From contig PIVT01000023.1 in assembly GCA_003353845.1 (NCBI GenBank), positions 1 to 49,871 on the forward strand: a stretch of DNA of 49,871 nucleotides, written 5' to 3'. The DNA comes from Pseudomonadota bacterium. GTDB lineage: Bacteria > Myxococcota_A > UBA9160 > JADFDR01. Shown one piece after another: positions 26,960 to 35,975 of this stretch (its first letter is position 1; each line of letters begins with the position of its first letter). The notes beneath the pieces were generated by a model, which was not told the DNA's origin, made no database searches, and saw only the letters and a program-made list of their open reading frames with translations. Both the position numbers and the translations under genes were made by a program.

Positions 26960-27360
26960 GTCTGACACTGATTAGTGATGGTTAGAATTCTAAGCGAGCC
27001 TCCATCCATTATCCTGAAGTCTACTACCCTTGCATTGTTCTCTCGGCTTGGATCATCTCCCCGAGCGCCTGAGAGCAAGCGCTGACACAGAAGTGATAAA
27101 AAACACCCCGCTAGTTTCCCTGTGACAAATCGCCACATTCGACAAGCGAAAAAGCCAGAGTGCATACTATCCAGTACACCAGCCGTGGGAGACGCGGAAT
27201 AGAATTCTGATCCTATTGCAAACGAGCGCTTTTCGGCGTTTGCCAAGTGATGCCTCCTGTATTTTCAGGCAATATTCGGTACTTCACATGAGACCCTGTG
27301 CCTGTTTATTGGCGAGTGAGGCGGCACAGAACCGGATCTTGAATATAGGCGGGTATAGGC
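26960..27360. other. 401-bp intergenic region before the TonB receptor gene
   Basis: No coding signal or RNA gene is visible. A 6-bp inverted repeat, TGTGCC ... GGCACA, lies about 50 bp before the receptor start and could be part of an operator or leader. I see no Fur-box-like array and no sigma-54 box. This region separates the cytochrome locus from the receptor, which I treat as an independent unit. Confidence 0.4.
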
Positions 27361-29751
27361 ATGACAAACTTTGAGCGGAGTTTAGTTGCGGTGGGAGTGG
27401 TGGGGCTGCTTTTCGGAAACCCCTGTGGTGTGTGGGCCGAGACGCCAACGGATGAGGCCACGAGTGACGAGGTGGCTCTCGACGATGGCACTGACGATGG
27501 CACTACGGATGAGCCAACCATCGATGACGCTGCTGATGATGATGCCTCTATTAACGATCCCATCTCTTTGATCGAAGAGGTTACGGTTACGGCGCGCCGA
27601 CGCAAAGAGAATCTGCAGGATACACCCATCTCCATTTCGGCCTACACAGCGGAGGGCCTCGATTATCGCGGCGTGACAACCATCGATCAGATCGCGGAGT
27701 TCACGCCCAACCTGGTGTTCCAGAACAACCCCAGCTTTGGTGGCGCAGGTAACGCCGCGGCGATTTACATTCGCGGTGTGGGGCAAAAGGAGTTTTTGCC
27801 CACCGTAGAGCCGGGTGTGGGTCTCTACGTCGATGGCGTGTACATCGCGCGTTCTGTAGGCGCGATCCTCGATCTTGTCGATGTGGATCGGGTTGAGGTG
27901 TTGCGCGGGCCACAAGGCACGCTCTTCGGGCGCAATACCATCGGTGGGGCCATCAGCATTACAACGAAGAAGCCCCACGAAGAGTTTGAAGGCAAGGTGG
28001 AGTTCACGGGAGGATCCGATGATCGACGCGACTGGAAAGGTACGCTGAACATTCCCATTACGGATCGCTTCTTCAGCAAATTTTCGCTGGCCTCCTTCCA
28101 GCGGGATGGCTACTTGAAGCGCAAGTCCGACGGCATGGACCTCGGAGATGACGATAGCTATGTCGGTCGTGCAGCGTTTCGGTTCTTGGCGACGGAGGAC
28201 CTGGAGTTCAACCTCGCGGTGGAGCACACCAAGGATGACGAAAACGGTCCGGCCATGAGTTTGTTGGGAATCAATTATGATTCAGCATTTCCCTCGCCAG
28301 GGTTCCCTCCTTTTCCCATCGACAACTTTGGCGTGATGCACAACTGGTCGGACCAACCGGCTTGTTATCCACCCAATAGCGGCGATCCAAATAACCCCGC
28401 CTGTTACAACGATCAGTGGATGATCGGCGACAAGCACGACGCGGGGACCGCGCCAGCGTATTCGGAGACCGACCTCTGGGGATCGAGCCTCACCGTCGAT
28501 TGGAGCTTCGAGGATCTCGATTTCAAGTCGATTACAGCTTATCGTGATCTGGACAGCGACTTCGCCCGCGACGGCGATCACTCACCTCACACGATCGTTC
28601 ACTTCGCCGACACGCTTGAGCAAGATCAATTCACGCAAGAGTTGCAGTTGCAAGGGGTGAGCTTCGATGACCAATTGACCTGGCTCCTCGGTGCCTATTA
28701 CTTCGAAGAGTCGGGAGACAATGTCAACACCTTGGACTTTACGCCCGCTTACTTTCGCAGTGGCGGTGACTTCGACAACGACAACTGGGCGGCCTTCGTA
28801 CAGGGAACTTACGATATGCGCGAGCTCGTCGAAGGGCTGAGCCTGACTGTGGGGCTGCGTTACACCGACGAGACCAAGGAATTCAAACCCGATCAGATCG
28901 TCTACTCGTCCCACCCTGCTGTGGGCATGCCCCCTGGACTCCGGATCCTTCCCCATAAGCGCGAAAAGATCACCCTCGACGAAACGACTCCCATGGTCAA
29001 CCTCGCCTATCGCTGGAACGATGACGTCATGACCTACGCTAGCTACTCGGAGGGCTTCAAGAGCGGTGGTTTCGTGCAGCGTGTCTTTCCACCGCGTGCT
29101 GAGATCCCGTCGTTCAAGCCAGAGTACGTCGATGCCTATGAACTCGGTTTCAAGATGACGGCCTTCGAAAATCGTCTGCGGTTAAACGGCGCGGCCTTCT
29201 ACATGGATTACGAGGACATGCAGGTCCAGGTCTTTGATGCGACGGCCCCGATTACCAAGAACGCAGCGGATGCTGAGATTCGTGGCTTCGAGCTTGAGCT
29301 TTCCTCGGCGCCTGGCGACGGCTGGTTTATCGAAGCGGGACTCGGTTACCTCCATCCGGAGTATAAGAAGGTGGGCGACGATGCCACCGAGATCTCCAAG
29401 GACAACGACTTCGAGCGCGTCTCAGACTGGATGTACAATGCCGCCGTGTCCAAGGAGTTGGATTGCGGAAAGGTGGGTCGCTTTGTACCGCGCGTCGACT
29501 GGTCCTATCGTTCCGAGTTCTATAACGATGCCTTCAATACGGAGCAGATTCAGCAAGGCAGTTACCACATCGTCAACACCAACGTGATGTGGAAGGCGCC
29601 GAATCAAGCGTGGCATGCCGTTGTCGGCGTGAGCAACCTCACCGACAAGGACTACCTGGTCACCGGCGTCTACGGTGCGGACTTCGACCAGTACGAGGGG
29701 CTGTACGCGCGCGGCCGGGAGTATTACGCAACGCTGCGTTACGAGTTCTGA
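27361..29751 (+). CDS. TonB-dependent outer-membrane receptor
   Basis: 796 residues. The signal peptide ends VWAET. A 40-residue Asp/Thr-rich linker follows, then the TonB-box-like IEEVTVTARRR and the plug (QDTPISISAYT, IYIRGVGQ, VGLYVDGVYI, DRVEVLRGPQGTLFGRNTIGGAISI). The C-terminal barrel contains YASYSEGFKSGGF and ends YATLRYEF with a terminal Phe. All features of an active-import receptor are present. The plug wording is typical of receptors for siderophores or plant and microbial metabolites in Proteobacteria; substrate unknown. No exbB, exbD or tonB lies nearby. It stands alone between a long spacer and a bidirectional terminator. Confidence 0.93.
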   Translation: MTNFERSLVAVGVVGLLFGNPCGVWAETPTDEATSDEVALDDGTDDGTTDEPTIDDAADDDASINDPISLIEEVTVTARRRKENLQDTPISISAYTAEGLDYRGVTTIDQIAEFTPNLVFQNNPSFGGAGNAAAIYIRGVGQKEFLPTVEPGVGLYVDGVYIARSVGAILDLVDVDRVEVLRGPQGTLFGRNTIGGAISITTKKPHEEFEGKVEFTGGSDDRRDWKGTLNIPITDRFFSKFSLASFQRDGYLKRKSDGMDLGDDDSYVGRAAFRFLATEDLEFNLAVEHTKDDENGPAMSLLGINYDSAFPSPGFPPFPIDNFGVMHNWSDQPACYPPNSGDPNNPACYNDQWMIGDKHDAGTAPAYSETDLWGSSLTVDWSFEDLDFKSITAYRDLDSDFARDGDHSPHTIVHFADTLEQDQFTQELQLQGVSFDDQLTWLLGAYYFEESGDNVNTLDFTPAYFRSGGDFDNDNWAAFVQGTYDMRELVEGLSLTVGLRYTDETKEFKPDQIVYSSHPAVGMPPGLRILPHKREKITLDETTPMVNLAYRWNDDVMTYASYSEGFKSGGFVQRVFPPRAEIPSFKPEYVDAYELGFKMTAFENRLRLNGAAFYMDYEDMQVQVFDATAPITKNAADAEIRGFELELSSAPGDGWFIEAGLGYLHPEYKKVGDDATEISKDNDFERVSDWMYNAAVSKELDCGKVGRFVPRVDWSYRSEFYNDAFNTEQIQQGSYHIVNTNVMWKAPNQAWHAVVGVSNLTDKDYLVTGVYGADFDQYEGLYARGREYYATLRYEF

Positions 29752-29784
29752 ACCCTCTTTAAATGGTTTTTAGATCGCAGCAAT

Positions 29785-29819
29785 AAAACGCCCCGCCGCT
29801 TATCGCGACGGGGCGTTTT
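29785..29819. terminator. Bidirectional intrinsic terminator
   Basis: AAAACGCCCCGCCGC - TTATC - GCGACGGGGCGTTTT forms a 15-bp stem with one mismatch. A and T runs at the two ends allow termination from both sides. It lies between the convergent TonB-receptor and trpB genes, 34 bp after one stop and 26 bp after the other. Confidence 0.9.
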
Positions 29820-29844
29820 CACGTCTGTCTTACCACTGTCTGGC

Positions 29845-31047
29845 TCAGAGCTTCAACCGGTCCGCCACAAAGTCGGCATCCTTGTCGCCACGCCCCGACA
29901 GGTTCACCAGAATAGTCTGCTCCGGCGACATGTCCTTGGCGATCTTCATGGCGTAGGCCACTGCGTGTGCGCTCTCCAGCGCGGGGATGATTCCCTCGGT
30001 ACGCGAAAGCACCATGAAGGCGTCGAGACACTCATGGTCGTCGACCGTGTCGTAGCGAACGCGCCCGAGGTCTTTCAGGTAACAATGTTGCGGCCCCACG
30101 CCGGGATAATCCAATCCCGAGGCGATGGAGTAGACGGGCAACGGCTCGCCCTGCTCGTCCTGCAGGATGTAGCACTTGAAACCGTGGAGGCCGCCCTTGG
30201 TGCCGAGGGTCATGGTCGCGGCATTCTCGGCAGTCTCCAGTCCGAGGCCCGCGGGTTCGATGCCAACGAGGTCGACCTCCTCATCTTCGAGGAAGGCTGT
30301 GAAAAGACCAATGGCATTGGAGCCGCCACCCACGCAGGCAGTGACGATGTCTGGGAGTTGCCCTTCGCGTTGGAGAAACTGCTCGCGCGCTTCCTCTCCC
30401 ACGACCGCTTGGAAATCGCGAACCATCATGGGGAAGGGATGGGGTCCCACCACGGAGCCAATGGCGTAGAACCAATGTTCAGGGTCCTTCAGATACTCTT
30501 CGAAAGCGCTGTCCACCGCGTCCTTCAAGGTCATGGTGCCGCGCTCGACACAGATCAAGTCGGCACCCAGGATTTTGATCTTGGTTACGTTGGGATGCTC
30601 TTTCTCGATATCGACCTTGCCCATGTGAATCTCGCACTTAATGCCCACAAGGGCGCAGGCGGCCGCCAATGCCACGCCGTGTTGCCCGGCGCCCGTTTCG
30701 GCGATCACCTTGGTTTTGCCCATGTGCTTGGCCAACAGCGCTTCACCCAGGCAGTGGTTGATCTTGTGGGCGCCCGTGTGGTTCAGGTCTTCGCGTTTGA
30801 AGAAGATCTTGGCACCGCCCTGCCGGGCTGTGAGGCGTTCTGAAAAGAAGAGTGGGCTCGGGCGTCCCACATAATGACTGTAGAGGTCGCGCAACTCGTT
30901 CTGAAACACATCGGTGTCGCAGATCTCGGCGTAGCTTGCCGCAATGTCATTGATCGCTTTAAGTAGATCGGGGGGGATGATCTGGCCCCCGTATTCTCCG
31001 AAATACCCTTTCTCATCGGGCATGGGCCCGAAACCTGGCTTGCTCAT
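29845..31047 (-). CDS. trpB: Tryptophan synthase beta subunit
   Basis: 400 residues, the usual TrpB length. It condenses indole with L-serine to give L-tryptophan using PLP. Visible signatures are [25 protein letters not shown] (PLP Lys in HK), [10 protein letters not shown], the phosphate loop GGGSNAIGL and [10 protein letters not shown]. These match the TrpB1 type that pairs with TrpA. The ATG at 31047 follows AAGGGGG. No trpA or other trp gene is adjacent, which is unusual because trpB and trpA are normally neighbours; the partner must lie elsewhere or be missing. Confidence 0.95.
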   Translation of the reverse strand: MSKPGFGPMPDEKGYFGEYGGQIIPPDLLKAINDIAASYAEICDTDVFQNELRDLYSHYVGRPSPLFFSERLTARQGGAKIFFKREDLNHTGAHKINHCLGEALLAKHMGKTKVIAETGAGQHGVALAAACALVGIKCEIHMGKVDIEKEHPNVTKIKILGADLICVERGTMTLKDAVDSAFEEYLKDPEHWFYAIGSVVGPHPFPMMVRDFQAVVGEEAREQFLQREGQLPDIVTACVGGGSNAIGLFTAFLEDEEVDLVGIEPAGLGLETAENAATMTLGTKGGLHGFKCYILQDEQGEPLPVYSIASGLDYPGVGPQHCYLKDLGRVRYDTVDDHECLDAFMVLSRTEGIIPALESAHAVAYAMKIAKDMSPEQTILVNLSGRGDKDADFVADRLKL

Positions 31048-31208
31048 AGGAGCCCCCTTGGAAGTTATCTGTGCCGAAGGTTCCGCTCAGGTTGGAAGAG
31101 TGGAGCAAGAACCATCGACCGGCGAATCGTACCCAACTTCGCCGCCCTGAGGAAGTTCTCCTTGAGATGGCGTAAGCATCCCCGCTTTAGGATCACGGCA
31201 ATCTAGAG

Positions 31209-32597
31209 TTACGATTCCCTTAAGATACCCTCTCGAACACTGTCGGAAAAAAGAGAAAACTCAGCAATCCCTTCTTCATCCCAAACCTGTTGAAAGAATC
31301 CACAGGTAGTGCAATTGGATTGTTCACCTGAAAGGTCACTAGCAACCTTACGGTCAGAACAAAGGCTTCCCACAATTGACCAGCATACTCTACCGCCATT
31401 GACACCCGAATTTACGCCATTCGCGTGGCGTGCGAGCACGACCGCACATGGAGGGGTGCCGTCTTTGCCGCGTTCAGTGCGTCCACAATCACGCACTTCC
31501 CAACAGTTTTCTCTCCGATCCAATTGCTCGCCCGACCTTGCTTCCAAGACGCTGGAATCAAAGTTTGAACTCTCTTCTTGCATCTGCTGAAGCTTGCTTT
31601 CAATCCAAGAAGATGCGAAATCTTGAGCTTCCTCAAACACGACTACAGATTCCAACCCCTCCACCATACACTCAACGATCTTCGGGTCAAAGAGATGACG
31701 CGGGCTTCGGTCTCCACCCTGTATAAGCTCAGCATCGAAGCTCAATCCTGCACAACGACGAATTTCTTCAATGGCAACCTGAATACTCAAACCTTTTCGA
31801 TAGGACCGCGAAGAGGTCATCGCATCCAAAGTATCTGCGACGGCCAATATTTTGGCGAGTCGTGGGATCTTCGAATCTTCGATTCCAGCAGGATAGCCGG
31901 ATCCATCGCAACGTTCGTGGTGACACAAAATAAGTTCTGCCACTCTTTTCAGGCTGTGAATGTGCGAAACGATCTGAGCACCATATGCCGGATGGATGCG
32001 GACAATGGCTCGTTCACTTTCACTGAGATCACTATCTTTATTCAAAATCTTGCCGGGGACTTTTATCTTCCCAACGTCATGCAGATAGCAAGCGAAACGC
32101 AGATCATCGATATCACGATTGGGGAGTTCGAGCCCAATCGCGGCTCGCTCGGCATATTTCCAAACTCGAAAACAATGACCTCGCGTGTAGGGGTCCTTGG
32201 CCTCAATGGCCTGAGATAGAGCCAATACGGTCTCGCTACAAATCACGCTCAGTTCTTTGGTCCGACGTTCCACTTCGTCGTCAAGCAGGTTGAATGTCCG
32301 ATTGATCAGTTTGGACTGATCGTGGCGAGTGGTCCCATGGGCACCAAAGATGATGGCAAAGATCAGGGGCAAAAAGCTGAGAATACATGCGATCCAGAAA
32401 TAGTCGTTATTGCCAACTATAATTCTAGTTGCCAGGGGCTCCTGACTTGTGCCGAAAAACCACAAGAGCAACCAAAGCAATGGAACCCCAGCTCCCCAAA
32501 GGAACCCAACCGAGACATACGAATTCCTTCGAGGATCATAGGTGCGCTTTCGCAATAAGGCTTTTCTAAACTCTGAGACTTCTTCAACTTCCTTCAC
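31209..32597 (-). CDS. Membrane HD-GYP phosphodiesterase with C-terminal two-CW Cys-rich module
   Basis: About 462 residues from the GTG at 32597, preferred because GGGAG lies 8 nt upstream; the frame extends to 32645. Two membrane segments (VSVGFLWGAGVPLLWLLLWF and YFWIACILSFLPLIFAIIF) are followed by a short coiled coil. The HD-GYP domain has HCFRVWKYA, CYLHDVGKIKVP, HPAYGAQIV, LCHHERCDGSGYP and VADTLDAMTSSRSYRK. All metal ligands are present, so it should hydrolyse cyclic-di-GMP. The C-terminal 90 residues hold CWEVRDCG, CAVV, GGRVCWSIVGSLC and CTTCGFF, the Cys/Trp pattern of the two-CW domain, of unknown function. It may sense redox state or metals; that is inference. Confidence 0.88.
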   Translation of the reverse strand: MKEVEEVSEFRKALLRKRTYDPRRNSYVSVGFLWGAGVPLLWLLLWFFGTSQEPLATRIIVGNNDYFWIACILSFLPLIFAIIFGAHGTTRHDQSKLINRTFNLLDDEVERRTKELSVICSETVLALSQAIEAKDPYTRGHCFRVWKYAERAAIGLELPNRDIDDLRFACYLHDVGKIKVPGKILNKDSDLSESERAIVRIHPAYGAQIVSHIHSLKRVAELILCHHERCDGSGYPAGIEDSKIPRLAKILAVADTLDAMTSSRSYRKGLSIQVAIEEIRRCAGLSFDAELIQGGDRSPRHLFDPKIVECMVEGLESVVVFEEAQDFASSWIESKLQQMQEESSNFDSSVLEARSGEQLDRRENCWEVRDCGRTERGKDGTPPCAVVLARHANGVNSGVNGGRVCWSIVGSLCSDRKVASDLSGEQSNCTTCGFFQQVWDEEGIAEFSLFSDSVREGILRES

Positions 32598-32954
32598 GCA
32601 GACGCTCCCAACCAACAACGCTGCCTGTATTCCTTCAGGCACCACAGCAAATTCCGAACAAAACTCTAGCGCAGTGCTTTCCTCTATCTATTGCCCATCG
32701 TCCAAAATCAGTGCCGAACTACTCTCTAAGTACAAAATTCTTCTCACCATCAAGAAACCCCTCTCCGTTTCAAGGGTAATGCCTACCTGTATTCAAGCCA
32801 TTGTGGAACTCTGGTTCATCGAATCCCTTCATTAAGATAGAGTTGATTAATTAAATACCGAATCCTTATCAAAGTATCGGTCCAACACAACGAACCAACC
32901 CTGCTCATCCAACTCGATACCGGTAATCAAGACAATGTGTCCCAGTCTTCTCGA
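32598..32954. other. Intergenic region between HD-GYP and dehydrogenase genes
   Basis: This stretch of about 357 bp is lower in GC than its surroundings. A 97-codon plus-strand frame has no recognisable features and runs antisense to the 5' end of the HD-GYP gene. The region should contain the HD-GYP promoter. I see no RNA gene, repeat or strong hairpin. Confidence 0.4.
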
Positions 32955-34409
32955 TTAAGAATGGTCCGGATGTTGAACAAGAGCTTTGATGCACTGGGAT
33001 GAACGGGCCTGAGTAAAAGCCTCTTGAATCTTCATTGCTGGAAAAGTGTCTGTGATCAAGACTTTGCTGATCCCTGCCAACCGCTTGTCGGCACTGAGAA
33101 GTTGGAGTGCCTGTTGAAAATCACCACAACGCGAACTGCTCACCCGCAACCCTCGCATAGTTACCGCTTCGACCAGTGGCCCTTCTGAAAAGCTACCTGT
33201 CTTTGAAGCAACACTGGGCTGCATCCAGATCTCGCCGCGAGGTCGAACCAACGCCAGTTGATCACCTTCAGCAGGCCGCAGCACTTTGTCTATTTGATTC
33301 AGTCCATCCACAACAACAGCATCGGCACGAGGGAGCTGGCCAGGCATGGCACTTTCTTCGTAATGTTTCCTAGCTGCCAGTGCCCTCGTCTCACGGTACA
33401 CATCAGCTTTCTCACATAACCACTCCGGCGGATCGCCATGCGATATCCACGCAATTTTAAGCAAGCCTCTCCCCTCTTCTTTCCAGGTCTCGACGAGTTG
33501 CCGAGCACGACGCTCGTCAAAGCCTGCAATACTCAGTTCATCGACGACGAACTCAGTCAGGTGAGACAAACCCACAGCCTCTAGCCCGTGGGTTGATTTT
33601 AGATGGACTTCGCGGCTCGCTAAACGCAATGCCAATTCCAAGCCACTGGGACTTCCCGTCGTGTCGACAACCACATCAGCCAAGCCACTCCGTAATTCTT
33701 TCCCATCCTCTACAACTTGTATTCCTCGGTCCGCTCCCAACTCTTGCGCCAACGACAATAACGATTCATGACGTGACAAGGCTAAGATTTCGAAATCAGA
33801 CGCTTGCTCACGCCTCAACCCAGCCAAGGCCGCAACCACTAACAGCCCTAAACGACGCGGCCCGAGAACGGCAACGGTCTCACCCGCACGTGGCGTAATG
33901 CTAGTGGCTGCATTGAGTGCGGCGGCAAAGGGTTCAATCAATACAGCCGTTTCTGTCGAAAGCCCATCGGGAATGGGCAGGACGCTCTTTTCGGGAACGA
34001 GCACATACGGACCAAAGCCACCGGGTAAATCGTGGATCCCCAAGACGAGTCGATCGGGGCAGTGCCGCGACAACCCTTGCCGGCAAAACGCGCAGTCGCT
34101 CTCAATCCCGCGCGCCGCATGCGAAGCGTTGATCTCAATAACGCAGCGCTCACCACTCTCCGTGCTGACCACCATTTCATGACCGATCACTTGGGGTAAG
34201 GGGAAAGGTAAGTAATGTCGATCGAGATCGGTGGAACAAATCCCACAGCAGTTGGTTTTCAACAGGCGATAACCCGGACCAAGCTTGAGGTAGGATTCAC
34301 CGTCCCGACAAATCTGCCAGCCAACTTCCCTTGAACCTTCGATTTCGTAATCTGACCACACCCAAGAGGTGTCGCGCCGGTACTCTGGGGCTTTGAAGTT
34401 CACACGCAT
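32955..34409 (-). CDS. Zinc-type medium-chain dehydrogenase-like protein with extra domain
   Basis: 484 residues, against about 350 for typical MDR enzymes. The N-terminal half has the catalytic-zinc region (CGICSTDLDRH, GHE) and a reduced structural-zinc loop (CAFCRQGLSRHC). The nucleotide-binding fold begins AVLGPRRLGLL, where the second Gly of GxGxxG is Arg. ADVVVDTTGSPSGLELAL follows. The extra residues come after the first nucleotide half: a charged insert (KADVYRETRALAARKHYEE) and a second Rossmann-like strand-helix repeat (ADAVVVDGLNQIDKVLRP). It probably oxidises an alcohol or sugar with NAD(P), but the substrate is unknown. It is a single-gene unit, with the IS6 remnant just upstream of it. 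Confidence 0.8.
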   Translation of the reverse strand: MRVNFKAPEYRRDTSWVWSDYEIEGSREVGWQICRDGESYLKLGPGYRLLKTNCCGICSTDLDRHYLPFPLPQVIGHEMVVSTESGERCVIEINASHAARGIESDCAFCRQGLSRHCPDRLVLGIHDLPGGFGPYVLVPEKSVLPIPDGLSTETAVLIEPFAAALNAATSITPRAGETVAVLGPRRLGLLVVAALAGLRREQASDFEILALSRHESLLSLAQELGADRGIQVVEDGKELRSGLADVVVDTTGSPSGLELALRLASREVHLKSTHGLEAVGLSHLTEFVVDELSIAGFDERRARQLVETWKEEGRGLLKIAWISHGDPPEWLCEKADVYRETRALAARKHYEESAMPGQLPRADAVVVDGLNQIDKVLRPAEGDQLALVRPRGEIWMQPSVASKTGSFSEGPLVEAVTMRGLRVSSSRCGDFQQALQLLSADKRLAGISKVLITDTFPAMKIQEAFTQARSSQCIKALVQHPDHS

Positions 34410-34470
34410 AAAACCCTCTCCTGCCTCACAGACTCTAACCTACTTCACCCGTTCGATTTGATTGAAAAAC

Positions 34471-34668
34471 GGTACTGACAAGTTGAGAAGCTATGGTGTT
34501 GCGCATAGGGAACTGATCCCGGATACGACTCATGACACATCCCAATATGCCAACAACCCCGCCGAGCTTTCGCATCAACCGACAAGAGTCCGAGAGCGAG
34601 GCATGCGAAGATTCAAATCGAAACAGCAGGCGCAACGGTTCCTAAACGTTCACGCTGCGGCGCTATAG
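34471..34668 (+). pseudogene. IS6-family transposase fragment
   Basis: The plus-strand frame reads TDKLRSYGVAHRELIPD, then SQYANNPAELSHQPTR, VRERGMRRFKSKQQAQ and RFLNVHAA. This is the conserved C-terminal part of IS6/IS26-type DDE transposases, including the region around the catalytic Glu (E in AELSHQPTR). The N-terminal two thirds with both catalytic Asp residues is missing. A stop follows HAAAL, before the usual C-terminal block. The apparent TTG start at 34462 lies outside the element and is not a real start. Confidence 0.75.
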
Positions 34669-34720
34669 AGGACGATATTGCTGGGATTCGCAAGCATTCG
34701 AAAGTTAACTTGTCAGTACC
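34471..34720 (+). mobile_element. Internally deleted IS6-family insertion-sequence remnant (250 bp)
   Basis: Both ends read GGTACTGACAAGTT inward (34471-34484 and, inverted, 34707-34720). This matches the GG(T/C)ACTG start of IS6-family terminal repeats. Inside lies a fragment of IS6 transposase in plus orientation. The left end is also in frame with the transposase codons TDKLRS, so the deletion probably joined the left repeat to coding DNA at the shared ACTGACAAGTT. No 8-bp direct target duplication is seen; instead the flanks TGAAAAAC and TTTTTCAC are near inverted copies. The element is dead but may still be mobilisable in trans. Confidence 0.75.
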
Positions 34721-34808
34721 TTTTTCACGATTCGACGCGGGACTTCACAATGTGGGACTTCACATTTACTCAGAAACGAAAGAGGTGTTCGTGGCCCGAA
34801 AGGAAGAT

Positions 34809-35711
34809 CTAGGCCAGCGTCGGAATGGGAACGCGCGAGTTCATGGATTCTAATTCCATGGCGTCCAGGACAGCCCCTTCGCGATGAGCTTCCACGATGG
34901 CGGCCAGGAGTTTGCAGTGCAAGTCGTGCCCACCGCGGTGGACTTGAACATGACCGCGGATCCTCATCCCCAGGATGGAAAGGTCTCCCAAAAGATCGAG
35001 CACCTTGTGCGCAACAAATTCATTGGGGAAGCGCAGACCCTCTTCGTTCAAGATGCCATCGTTATCCAACACAATGGCATTGTCCAAGGAGCCGCCACGC
35101 GCCAATCCCGCAGCCCGCATGGCTTCCACTTCGTAAGCAAACCCAAAGGTGCGAGCACGAGAGATTTTCCGATCAAAGGTTTCATCATTGATCTCAAGGC
35201 GATTGAGTTCCTGACGACCGATGGAAGCGTGCTCAAAATCAATGGAGTAAGAAACACTGAGCGACCGGGACGGTGAAACACGAATCCACTTCTCGCCATC
35301 GCGTACTTCAATGGGGCGACGGACGCGGAACTCTTGGCGACGTTGCGGTTGTTCAAAAATACCAGCCGCTCGAATCAGATGAACAAAAGGAGCTGCACTT
35401 CCGTCCATGATGGGAACTTCGGGGGCATTGATTTCAACGCGCAGGTTATCGATACCCATTCCGTATGCGGCCGCCAGGAGATGCTCGACGGTGCTCACCG
35501 TGACGTCTCCACGACCTACGGTCGTGGCGTACTCTGTAGATACTACGGAGGCAGTATTGACTGGGATTTCTACCGGGTAAGAGAGATCATATCGAACAAA
35601 GGTAATACCTGAGTTGGCCCGGGCTGGATGCAATGTCATCTGAACGGGTGTACCGCTGTGCAACCCAATGCCAGTACATGAAATCTTTTCTGCGATGGTT
35701 CGCTGCTTCAA
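34809..35711 (-). CDS. lpxC: UDP-3-O-acyl-N-acetylglucosamine deacetylase
   Basis: 300 residues from the TTG at 35711, the family's usual length; the frame extends 40 codons upstream but those codons do not resemble LpxC. It catalyses the committed step of lipid A synthesis. Visible features are QRTIAEKISCTGIGLHSG, the zinc ligands STVEHLLAA and VAHKVLDLLGD, IMDGSAAPFV, and the catalytic His in GGHDLHCKLL. GGAGAG precedes the TTG. It is cytoplasmic. It lies 264 bp after the kinase gene with an AT-rich spacer, so it may have its own promoter. Confidence 0.95.
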   Translation of the reverse strand: MKQRTIAEKISCTGIGLHSGTPVQMTLHPARANSGITFVRYDLSYPVEIPVNTASVVSTEYATTVGRGDVTVSTVEHLLAAAYGMGIDNLRVEINAPEVPIMDGSAAPFVHLIRAAGIFEQPQRRQEFRVRRPIEVRDGEKWIRVSPSRSLSVSYSIDFEHASIGRQELNRLEINDETFDRKISRARTFGFAYEVEAMRAAGLARGGSLDNAIVLDNDGILNEEGLRFPNEFVAHKVLDLLGDLSILGMRIRGHVQVHRGGHDLHCKLLAAIVEAHREGAVLDAMELESMNSRVPIPTLA

Positions 35712-35857
35712 CTGTGCCTCTCCTAAAACACCAGCCCTGAATACACTAGCCCTGAGTATTGGCCTGCTGTTATTGCCCCTAAACAACTGCAAAGGCAGTG
35801 CCAAACAGGCTCCTTTCGGGAGGTATTTCATGTACTTTGTTTTCCTTTTTATATTTA

Positions 35858-35871
35858 GTGACTTACATCAC
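35858..35871. promoter_or_regulatory. GTGA-N6-TCAC dyad upstream of lpxC
   Basis: GTGA-CTTACA-TCAC has the half-sites and spacing of a CRP/FNR-family operator core. It lies in the AT-rich spacer about 150 bp upstream of the lpxC start. Binding by such a regulator is inference. Confidence 0.3.
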
Positions 35872-35950
35872 CAGATTGCAGAAACCACGAGTACACCAAA
35901 ACTGGAATGACCCGCAAAAACAAGGTCTAAGTGACGTTTTCGTTACACCC

Positions 35951-35966
35951 GTGATTATTTAATCAC
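35951..35966. promoter_or_regulatory. Palindrome GTGATTA-TT-TAATCAC
   Basis: Two perfect 7-bp arms are separated by 2 bp, with CCC and GGG outside that could extend the stem with one bulged base. It sits 9 bp after the TPR-kinase stop on the minus strand. It could end that transcript, although no T tract follows, or act as an operator for lpxC. Confidence 0.35.
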
Positions 35967-35975
35967 AGGGCTCAA

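Noticed and set aside
27382-28227. 281-codon minus-strand open frame inside the TonB receptor gene
   Set aside because: Shadow of the receptor frame; no ribosome site or recognisable features.
29965-30843. 292-codon plus-strand open frame opposite trpB
   Set aside because: Complementary to conserved TrpB codons; no independent support.
35668-35910. 80-codon plus-strand frame with a hydrophobic stretch upstream of lpxC
   Set aside because: It overlaps the lpxC 5' end in antisense and its hydrophobic region comes from AT-rich promoter DNA.
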